A DNA stretch of 64,000 nucleotides, taken from positions 95,538-159,537 of the forward strand of contig JACQUX010000029.1 in NCBI GenBank assembly GCA_016210045.1, read 5' to 3'. Position 1 is the first letter of the stretch. Each line of letters begins with the position of its first letter. Positions 28,658 to 35,222 of this stretch are shown here, piece by piece. The position numbers and the translations under genes are program-made. A model generated the notes under the pieces. That model worked only from the letters and a program-made list of their open reading frames with translations, was not told the DNA's origin and did no database searches. The DNA is from Deltaproteobacteria bacterium (GTDB lineage: Bacteria > UBA10199 > GCA-002796325 > JACPFF01).

Positions 28658-29824
28658 ATGTTCTCCAGATATATAACCATCAAACATGACTATAGTTTTT
28701 TCTTCTTTGGCCCCAGAGGGTCGGGAAAATCGACCTACCTGCGCCAAACTTTTGGGAGTCGGCCGCAGACACTCTGGATCGACTTACTCGACCCCGATGA
28801 AGAGGCCTTATTCCAAGTCGACCCGAATGAGCTAACGCGGCGTTGTCAGCCGCTGCCCGCCGGGACTTGGGTCGTGATCGATGAAGTGCAGAAGGTGCCG
28901 CGGCTGCTCAATCTCGTCCACAAACTGATTGAAGAACGCTCGCTCTACTTTGCGCTGTCCGGATCATCGGCGCGGAAGCTGCGACGCGGCGGCGCGAATC
29001 TGTTGGCGGGTCGGGCGTTCGTCAATCACCTCTACCCCTTTACGGCGCAAGAATTGGCGGGGCATTTTGATCTGCATCGCGCCATGGCCTGGGGGACTTT
29101 GCCAAAGGTCTGGTCCTTTGATGAAGACGCACTCAAAAAAAACTTCCTGCAGGCATATGCGCATACCTACTTGAAGGAAGAAATCCAAGCGGAGCAGATC
29201 GTGCGCAACTTGCCCACCTTTCGCAAATTCATCGAAGTCGCCGCACAAATGAACGGGCAACCGATCAATTGTTCGAAAGTCGCGCGCGAAGTTCGCACCG
29301 ATCACACCGTCGTCCGCACGTATTTTGAAATATTGGAAGATACGCTGCTGGGCTTCCACGTGTCGGCATACGCCCACTCGCTGCGCAGGCAACAGCGACA
29401 GGCGCAAAAGTTTTACTTCATCGATTGCGGCATGCTCCGGGCGCTGCAGAAGACGCTCGACCTGCCGGTGCGACCCAAGACGTACGAGTATGGGCGGCTC
29501 TTCGAGCAATTCGTGATCAGTGAATGCTTCAAACACTGTCAATACCGGGCCCGCGATGAAACGTTACAGTATCTCCGCACGAAAGACGGTGTAGAGGTCG
29601 ATCTCATCATTAGCCGCCCGGGGAAAGCCACGCTCTTCATTGAAATCAAATCGACCGATCAGATAATGGAACAGGATTGCTCCTCATTGGCCCGGATCAC
29701 GAGTGGGCTCGACGACAGCACGGCGCTCGTGGTTTCTCAAGACCCGCATCGCAAAACGATCGGTCACGTCCAGGTCTTCCCATGGCAGGAATTTTTCACG
29801 GCCTTCTTGGGGGATCGGCTATAA
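28658..29824 (+). CDS. AAA-type ATPase with DUF4143 domain (first copy)
   Basis: A 388-residue protein with a Walker A FGPRGSGKST (residues 17-26), Walker B WVVIDEVQKV (71-80), and sensor-like FALSGSSARKLRR. A C-terminal DUF4143 domain includes VEVDLIISRPGKATLFIEIK, which resembles a PD-(D/E)XK nuclease-like core (D...E-x-K). Such ATPases are widespread, often in defence or selfish-gene contexts, but their biological role is not settled. A second member of the family is at 50844-52013. The start codon is preceded by an AT-rich leader without a strong ribosome site. Confidence 0.85.
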   Translation: MFSRYITIKHDYSFFFFGPRGSGKSTYLRQTFGSRPQTLWIDLLDPDEEALFQVDPNELTRRCQPLPAGTWVVIDEVQKVPRLLNLVHKLIEERSLYFALSGSSARKLRRGGANLLAGRAFVNHLYPFTAQELAGHFDLHRAMAWGTLPKVWSFDEDALKKNFLQAYAHTYLKEEIQAEQIVRNLPTFRKFIEVAAQMNGQPINCSKVAREVRTDHTVVRTYFEILEDTLLGFHVSAYAHSLRRQQRQAQKFYFIDCGMLRALQKTLDLPVRPKTYEYGRLFEQFVISECFKHCQYRARDETLQYLRTKDGVEVDLIISRPGKATLFIEIKSTDQIMEQDCSSLARITSGLDDSTALVVSQDPHRKTIGHVQVFPWQEFFTAFLGDRL

Positions 29825-29848
29825 AGGATCATTCGAGGAGTGCCGGTT

Positions 29849-30282
29849 CTACTCACTCTCGAACAACGGCACGGAAAACCCTTCCTGCAGAGCGGCGCGG
29901 GCGAGGCGGGTGTCGAGAGTGACAAAACTGTGCCTGGTGGTCTGATCGGCGCAGGCCACCAGCGCCGCTGCGAGTTGCAACGCATCGGCGGATTTCAACG
30001 GAGGACGCGCAGCAGTCGGATGGCGCGGCGCTTCACCGCCTCCACGTCGGTCACGAAATGGAGCCCCGCCGCAATCCCCTCCCACACTGCGAACGCCCGT
30101 TCGGCCTGCGTATGGCGGAGCCGCCGCTCGCGTTGGAGACGCGCGAGCGCGGACGCGACTTCGACCGGCGTCAACGTCCACGCGACGATCGCGTCGCTCC
30201 GCTCGTAGAGCGTGAGCACCGCGCCGCTCGATCCCTCCCGCACCACTAACGGCAAGCAGGCCGCGGCGTCCCAGAAGTTCAC
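29849..30282 (-). pseudogene. vapC: VapC-like PIN-domain toxin, disrupted by a one-base frameshift
   Basis: The first 95 codons, starting at GTG 30282, read NFWDAAACLPLVV, with the first PIN aspartate, then TPVEVASALARL with the Glu, and stop at 29995-29997. The following sequence in the next frame, from about 30001, encodes LKSADALQLAAALVACADQ and FVTLDTRLARAALQEGF, which supply the remaining two PIN acidic residues. Adding one base near 30002-30003 would join them as LLRVHPLKSADALQL. The gene is therefore either inactivated or affected by an assembly error. Its start overlaps the antitoxin stop as GTGA, the usual toxin-antitoxin layout. Confidence 0.8.
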
Positions 30283-30581
30283 AACCCCTCCTCACGCTCT
30301 GCAAGCAAGGCCCGCACCGCCCCGCCTTTCACGCCTTTCAGGATTCGCTGTTCGATCCACTGCCGCGTCGGCCGCCGCCGCGCCGCCGGCGTAATCACCC
30401 CGCGCCGCTCCAGCTCGGCCAAGAATGCCGCATCATCCCCCGGCACGCCGTGGTGGCGCGCGGGACTTAAGCGCGCGACGGGGCGATCCCGGTCCATCAC
30501 GAGGACTTCCTCGCCCCGCCGCACCCGCCGCAAGACGGCGCTCAGTTGATTCTTGAGGGAGGAAATATTGATCGTTGACAT
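30279..30581 (-). CDS. Phd/YefM-type antitoxin (VapB-like)
   Basis: A 100-residue protein beginning MSTINISSLKNQLSAVLRRV and continuing GEEVLVMDRDRPVARL, the DNA-binding and dimerisation pattern of the prevent-host-death/YefM antitoxin family. The C-terminal half, Arg- and Ala-rich with RRGVITPAARRRP, would be the toxin-wrapping tail. It lies immediately upstream of the frameshifted PIN toxin gene with a GTGA overlap. If the toxin is truly broken the antitoxin is an orphan. It probably represses its own promoter, as family members do, but I could not identify the operator. Confidence 0.8.
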   Translation of the reverse strand: MSTINISSLKNQLSAVLRRVRRGEEVLVMDRDRPVARLSPARHHGVPGDDAAFLAELERRGVITPAARRRPTRQWIEQRILKGVKGGAVRALLAEREEGL

Positions 30582-30681
30582 AGCCAGAATATAGCGCCGC
30601 TATCAGGCCATGTAAAGGCCATGTTAATGACAGATAACGCCGTCACGTGTCTGCTTGACGATGTTCCATCTCAATACGGGG

Positions 30682-30831
30682 GGTCGAGATCGCGTGTTGG
30701 GGGGCCCAGGGTACGCGGTCACGGCGCCATCGAGGCGCCGCGCCGCTCACCCTCGCCGATTTCGTCGTTATATGCCGCACGGGGAAATCGGCTGCGAGAG
30801 CCCCTGGGCCCCCCAACACGCGATCTCGACC
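30682..30831. repeat. palindromic structured repeat A, copy 1 (150 bp)
   Basis: Two 30-base arms (30682-30711 and 30802-30831) are perfect reverse complements. Between them are two further hairpins. One is CGGCGCC/GGCGCCG around an ATCGA loop (30722-30740). The other is CCGATTTC (30756-30763) with GAAATCGG (30784-30791), extended by CTCG/CGAG. The 90-base interior is 83 percent identical (74 of 89 aligned positions, one gap) to copy 2 at 41658-41806, whereas the outer arms match at only 14 of 30 positions. No gene is apparent in 30582-30954; this element fills its centre and I see nothing else there. Confidence 0.9.
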
Positions 30832-30954
30832 GTTGCACCATCAGGCGCCGGGGCAGACTGTGCCGATGGACAGCCCCTGCATTGTGATGGTACTCGCTTC
30901 AATATGCCCATAGCATGTCGAAATACGGCGGTTAGAACGAGAAACCGTGCTGGC

Positions 30955-31704
30955 ATGCATCCAACATGCTATCTCTGCGGCACGCCGATCATGGGACATT
31001 CCTCGTACGACCATGTCCCTCCAAAACAATTTTTCCCTGATGTACTGAAAAAGGCCCCGAATCTCGTCACTTTGCCAACTCATGAACACTGCAACAAGGA
31101 GTTTCAGCGTGATGAGGATTATTTTCGCCTGTCGCTCGGCCCGCTTGCAATGAAGACAACAATGGGGAGCCTATTATGGAAAGACATTGCAAGGAGTATG
31201 AAACGTAAAGCGGGACTGGGCCTGGTTCGTCAAGTATATGCTGAATTTCAGCACAGGACGCCTGGAGGGATCTATTATCCACCACGATGCATCGCTAAAC
31301 ATTACGATGCTCAACGTATCACGCGAGTGGCGTGGAAAATCATCCGAGGGCTGCATTGCCATACCATCAATAATGAGTTCGTCCCCGAAAATGCGGCGCA
31401 TTACATTTCCTTGCTCGATCCGGCACAGCCACAGGCCGATTTCATTAATCAATTGCTGCGCTTGATCACGTCACAGGAGGAACATGGACACCACCCGAGA
31501 GTACTTGCATATAAATTCAAAGAAGCATGTGATGAGGCCGTCAGACTTTATGCATTCGGCATAAGACTATGGGAGCATTTTATTTTTCTCGCAATGTATG
31601 ATCTGGGCTCGCGTGTCGCTGCGCTCGTCGACGTGGATTGCCCAGCTGAAAGTGGAGGTCCGGCAGGGGCGGAGGGCGGTCCCTCGGGCGAGTCTGAGCG
31701 GTAA
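30955..31704 (+). CDS. HNH endonuclease-like protein
   Basis: A 249-residue protein. Near the N-terminus are a zinc knuckle CYLCGTPI, then SYDHVPPKQFF and LVTLPTHEHCNKEFQRDEDY, which match the DH...N...H/N core of HNH nucleases with its CxxC plus C ligands. The remainder (residues about 60-230) is helical and unassigned. The start is uncertain: ATG at 30955 places the knuckle at the N-terminus as usual; ATG at 30904 is the alternative. The codon usage is visibly more AT-rich than the neighbours, suggesting transfer. Its last dozen or so codons and the stop lie inside repeat B, and repeat A lies just upstream. Confidence 0.75.
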   Translation: MHPTCYLCGTPIMGHSSYDHVPPKQFFPDVLKKAPNLVTLPTHEHCNKEFQRDEDYFRLSLGPLAMKTTMGSLLWKDIARSMKRKAGLGLVRQVYAEFQHRTPGGIYYPPRCIAKHYDAQRITRVAWKIIRGLHCHTINNEFVPENAAHYISLLDPAQPQADFINQLLRLITSQEEHGHHPRVLAYKFKEACDEAVRLYAFGIRLWEHFIFLAMYDLGSRVAALVDVDCPAESGGPAGAEGGPSGESER

Positions 31705-31737
31705 GGACACCATCGCGTAGCGATGGCATGGTCCGCG
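31658..31737 (+). repeat. palindromic repeat B, copy 1 (truncated; forms the end of the HNH gene)
   Basis: The 53-base core 31685-31737 matches 41910-41964 with two mismatches and one indel. It contains a compound hairpin: GGAC, then CCATCGC/GCGATGG around a 3-base loop, closed by GTCC. The upstream GC-rich arm (31658-31688) has no complementary partner downstream, unlike copy 2. The stop codon of the HNH gene (31702-31704) lies inside the core, so the Gly/Ser/Glu-rich C-terminus of that protein is encoded by the repeat. Confidence 0.8.
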
Positions 31738-31794
31738 TCGCGAACCGAAATCACTATCAGAACACGATGAACCATCGCCCCCTCCCCGGCCCTC

Positions 31795-34700
31795 TCACCC
31801 CACGATTTGCAGATTGGCGTATTGGACCATCAGGGTTTTCAGGCCGGCGCGGTCGAATTGGACCATGACTTTTTGTGCAGCACCCTGCCCTTCGATCTTG
31901 CGGATCACGCCGGAGCCGAAGAGCGGGTGCATCACGTGGGTCCCGATCCGCAGCGTTGCGGCTTGCTCTTCCGGGCTTCGCTGATCGTAACAGGGGCTCA
32001 CGTCGCCCCCTCCACCGGCAAAGCCGGATGGAGCCTCCCCCTCAACGCCGCTGTGCGGCTGGTGACGGATGCGTGACTGGTGACTCGCGGTCCGTGCCCC
32101 AGCCACCAGCCACGAGTCACCAGTCACGCGTTTCGAGTCACTAGTCACGGCCCCTTCCGGCAGCTCTTCCAGGAAGCGTGACGGCACGTTGTACTGTTCG
32201 CGGCCGTACAGACGGCGCCGCTCCGCGTGGCAGAGATACAGCTGTTCGCGCGCGCGCGTCATGCCGACGTAGCAAAGACGCCGCTCCTCCTCGAGTTCGT
32301 CGGGATCGTCGAAGGAGCGCGCGTGCGGGAATAAGCCCTCTTCCATCCCGACGACGAACACAATCGGGAATTCGAGCCCTTTCGCCAAGTGGAGTGTCAT
32401 GCAGTGCACGGCGCCGCCTTCGTTTTCCAATCCATCCACGTCGCTCACCAGCGAAACTTGGTCGAGGAACTGTTGCAACGGTGTCGCCTCCACGGTCGGA
32501 TCATAGGCCGATTCGGCCAACGCGCGTCCGAGTTCTTCGAGATGCGCGACGCGTTCCGCCGTCGCGTCGTCGTCGCCTTCGTGCAACCATTCGATATAGC
32601 CGCTGCGTTGAATCAGTTGTTCCCACAATTCCGCAAGCGAGCACGTCGGCACTTCGGCGCGCAGTTCGTCGATCAGACGTCGGAATGTCATGACGCGCTC
32701 GCGCGTGCCGGCATTCAGGATGCGCAGCACTTCGCCGTCGCCCATGACGTCGTAGAGACTCCGCGCGGTGCGCGCCGCTTCGTCGGTCAAGCGGTCGAGC
32801 GTCGTCTTGCCGATCCCACGCGGCGGCGTATTGATGACACGCGCGATCCCGATCCCGTCGTGCGGATTCACCAGCAGCCGCAAATACGCCAGCAAGTCCT
32901 TCACTTCTTTCCGCTCGTAGAATCCGACGCCGCCGTAGATCTTGTACGGAATCCCGGTGTACCGCATCGCCTCTTCGTAAGGTCGCGATTGCGCGTTGGT
33001 CCGATAGAAGATCGCGACGTCGTGGTAACGTGCGCCGTTGCTGCGCGCCTTCGCGATTTGCCGCGTCACCCAGCCGGCTTCGTCCAAATCGGTGGCGTGC
33101 GCGCGCACTACGATCGGCGCGCCGACGGCGTTGTCGGTCCAGAGATCTTTCGGTCGTCGCTGCGAGTTGTGCCCAATGACGGCGTTCGCGGCCTGCAGGA
33201 TGGTCTTCGTGGAACGATAATTCTGTTCCAGTCGGATCACCGCCGCTTGCGGATAGTCCTGTTCGAACGACAGGATGTTGCGAATATCGGCCCCGCGCCA
33301 TCGGTACACAGAATTATGCACGACCATCCCTGCAGCCACATAATTACGCATATGGGGGATTGAGAGGTCATAGACCTTCCCCGTGTAGCTCACCGACTCC
33401 ACCGATTCGACCGTATCCTCCACAACCTGATGCCCCTGCAGCACCGGCACGACCATACCAGGCTGTAAATGTGAGGCCGGAAGGAAATAAAATGCCTTTC
33501 CAGACGTCAATCGGGCACGAGAAACCACCGCTAAGTCACCAAGTGCGGCGATGTCACTCGCCAACGCATGTCCCGCTTCATAATCCTTGCGTGAAGTCTC
33601 AATACGCCAGGTCCCCTTTTTCCCCGTTCGCACTGGAAACCGGGTCGCTGCTAATTTCTTCAACTTCGGATCTGACGTAACCAACTGAATGCGATGATCG
33701 TGCCAACGACCGCTGTCGTAAGTCCGTCCATCACCGAACATCGTAAACCACACATACTGACGATGAATCGCACCACGGATCACAGCATAGGGCCGATGGT
33801 GGGGATAGCGCGGATCAAGGTCGAGATCGGACATCAACCGCTGTGCGGCGCTCTCCGTATCGACGGCGGCAAATAATTGATCGATATGTTGCTGACGGAC
33901 CGCCAACCGACGACCACGGACAAAGAACACCATAGTCGGGATTCCATAACGAACGGAATATAACTGCTCATACATACGAATTTCACCGAGATCGGGAGAC
34001 GCGCGCAGGATCCACATCGCATCTGCCACTTCTTGATTGGTCCGCACTTGAATCCCATTCAACAGCACGCCGTCTTTTGAAGTGCGAATGCCAGACGTCG
34101 TACCAATGCGATACCCGATCCCCCGTTTCCACATCAGATACACGTAATGCATGCCCGGCCGCGGCTCGAGCCGCCCAAAACAGAGATGATTCGGTGTCGC
34201 CTGGATCACCGCTCCAGAGTGGAGACGAATCCGACACAACGTACCGGTATAGGGACGCGACATGACCTTTTGAATCTTCGCGGTCGTCACCCTCCCTCCT
34301 CCGTGTCCCACCAACACTGCGTCGCCGGCACGCAATCGCTCTATCGGCTGCCATCCCTGCGGCGTGCGAATCGGCGTACCAGCCGGAAGACATTGATCAG
34401 GGTCTCCGACCACGCAGACGTTGTCGTGGGCGGCGCTGAGCAGACGGACGAGTTCGTATTGGGAGTGATTGGTATCTTGGTATTCGTCGATCAGCAAATA
34501 GCGGAAGCGCGATTGGTAACGCGCGAGCAGCTCCGGATGGGCGCGGAACATCCGCACCGGAAGCGCGATCAGGTCGGCGAAATCGACCGCGCGGGCGCGG
34601 CGCAAGGCCGCTTCGTAGAGTGTATAGACTTGAGCCAGCCGTTCGCCGTACGTCTCTTTCGCATGCGCGGCGACGTCGGCGGGGCTTAAGACCTGATCTT

Positions 34701-35133
34701 TGGCGCGCGCAATCTGGTTCAGAAACGAGCGTGCGGGAAATTTTTTGTCGTCGAGATTTAATGATTCGAGGATCTGGCGCAGCAGTTTCATTTGATCGTC
34801 GTCGTCGTAGACGACGAAATCGCGCGGCAGCTCGATGGCCGGCGCCTGTTCGCGCAGCAGTCGCAACCCTGCGGAGTGGAACGTCGTGATCCACATCCCC
34901 GCGATCGCGCCGACCAATCGTTCCACGCGCTCGCGCATCTCGCGGGCCGCCTTGTTGGTGAACGTAACGGCCAAGATCTCTTGCGGACGCGCCCGTCCGG
35001 TCGCGATGAGATACGCGAGCCGATGGGTCAGCACGCGCGTCTTGCCGCTGCCGGCGCCGGCAAGGATCAACAACGGCCCGTCGGCCTGCTCCACGGCCTG
35101 CCGTTGGGGGGGATTGAGATCGTTGAGTTGCAT
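31795..35133 (-). CDS. uvrD: UvrD/PcrA-type DNA helicase interrupted by an intein
   Basis: A 1112-residue superfamily 1 3'-5' helicase of repair and replication. Seen are Walker A AGAGSGKT (25-32), motif II LLIDEYQD (213-220), then GDPDQ of motif III, where a 360-residue intein interrupts (residues 248-607). After it come SVYRWRGADIRNIL, LEQNYRSTKTI and VGMTRAREQLYL. Without the intein the host protein is about 752 residues, normal for UvrD/PcrA. The linker before the C-terminal domain (KRVTGDSW to GGGGDVSP) is encoded by palindromic repeat DNA. The C-terminal RIGTHVMHPLFGSGVI is the Tudor-like RNA-polymerase-interacting region found in PcrA. The ATG start is the family's MQLNDLNPPQ. Confidence 0.95.
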   Translation of the reverse strand: MQLNDLNPPQRQAVEQADGPLLILAGAGSGKTRVLTHRLAYLIATGRARPQEILAVTFTNKAAREMRERVERLVGAIAGMWITTFHSAGLRLLREQAPAIELPRDFVVYDDDDQMKLLRQILESLNLDDKKFPARSFLNQIARAKDQVLSPADVAAHAKETYGERLAQVYTLYEAALRRARAVDFADLIALPVRMFRAHPELLARYQSRFRYLLIDEYQDTNHSQYELVRLLSAAHDNVCVVGDPDQCLPAGTPIRTPQGWQPIERLRAGDAVLVGHGGGRVTTAKIQKVMSRPYTGTLCRIRLHSGAVIQATPNHLCFGRLEPRPGMHYVYLMWKRGIGYRIGTTSGIRTSKDGVLLNGIQVRTNQEVADAMWILRASPDLGEIRMYEQLYSVRYGIPTMVFFVRGRRLAVRQQHIDQLFAAVDTESAAQRLMSDLDLDPRYPHHRPYAVIRGAIHRQYVWFTMFGDGRTYDSGRWHDHRIQLVTSDPKLKKLAATRFPVRTGKKGTWRIETSRKDYEAGHALASDIAALGDLAVVSRARLTSGKAFYFLPASHLQPGMVVPVLQGHQVVEDTVESVESVSYTGKVYDLSIPHMRNYVAAGMVVHNSVYRWRGADIRNILSFEQDYPQAAVIRLEQNYRSTKTILQAANAVIGHNSQRRPKDLWTDNAVGAPIVVRAHATDLDEAGWVTRQIAKARSNGARYHDVAIFYRTNAQSRPYEEAMRYTGIPYKIYGGVGFYERKEVKDLLAYLRLLVNPHDGIGIARVINTPPRGIGKTTLDRLTDEAARTARSLYDVMGDGEVLRILNAGTRERVMTFRRLIDELRAEVPTCSLAELWEQLIQRSGYIEWLHEGDDDATAERVAHLEELGRALAESAYDPTVEATPLQQFLDQVSLVSDVDGLENEGGAVHCMTLHLAKGLEFPIVFVVGMEEGLFPHARSFDDPDELEEERRLCYVGMTRAREQLYLCHAERRRLYGREQYNVPSRFLEELPEGAVTSDSKRVTGDSWLVAGARTASHQSRIRHQPHSGVEGEAPSGFAGGGGDVSPCYDQRSPEEQAATLRIGTHVMHPLFGSGVIRKIEGQGAAQKVMVQFDRAGLKTLMVQYANLQIVG
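32071..32129. repeat. TGACT-rich inverted repeat inside the uvrD coding region
   Basis: GCGTGACTGGTGACTCG (32071-32087) and its exact reverse complement at 32113-32129 flank a 25-base spacer; further TGACT-type units continue to about 32150. The sequence stays in frame and encodes the linker between the UvrD helicase core and its C-terminal domain. Similar units lie in the gap upstream of uvrD (35141-35220). Confidence 0.85.
33313..34392 (-). mobile_element. intein in UvrD motif III (residues 248-607)
   Basis: The insertion is between GDPDQ and SVYRWRGAD. It begins with Cys (CLPAGTPIRTPQGWQPIERL, block A), has block B GAVIQATPNHLCF with the T-x2-H pair, block F VYDLSIPHMRNYVAAG and ends VVHN before Ser+1, so all splicing residues are present. 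Between blocks B and F are about 250 residues. HYVYLMWKRGIGYRIGTT (329-346) looks like a GIY-YIG or T5orf172-type nuclease core, and VWFTMFGDGR...HRIQLVTSDPKL (461-491) resembles one degenerate LAGLIDADG unit. The endonuclease type is inferred; the splicing assignment is strong. Confidence 0.93.
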
Positions 35134-35140
35134 AATCGCT

Positions 35141-35220
35141 GGGTGACTGGTGGCTGGTGACTAGTGACTGGGGAACGGACTACGAGTCACCAGCCACTAA
35201 CCACCAGTCACCAATCACCC
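35141..35220. repeat. TGACT-rich imperfect repeat cluster between uvrD and glmS
   Basis: The 89-base gap between the uvrD start and the glmS stop is made almost wholly of units such as GTGACTGGTGGCTGGTGACT. The 13-base segment 35150-35162 has its exact reverse complement at 35185-35197, and other units match imperfectly, so the region can fold. It is the same family as the repeat at 32071-32129. It might act as the glmS terminator through its hairpin, but there is no following T-run. Confidence 0.75.
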
Positions 35221-35222
35221 TT

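Noticed and set aside
29849..30304. A 151-codon open frame on the minus strand over the toxin gene
   Set aside because: Only its last third matches a PIN domain; the first part is an Arg-rich shadow of the real toxin frame, so the frameshift reading is preferred.
31738..31794. Second arm of repeat B copy 1
   Set aside because: I looked for the complement of the left arm downstream of the core and found none; the copy is treated as truncated.
35141..35220. Possible CRISPR-like array
   Set aside because: The units are short, imperfect and partly inverted, with no regular unique spacers and no cas genes nearby.
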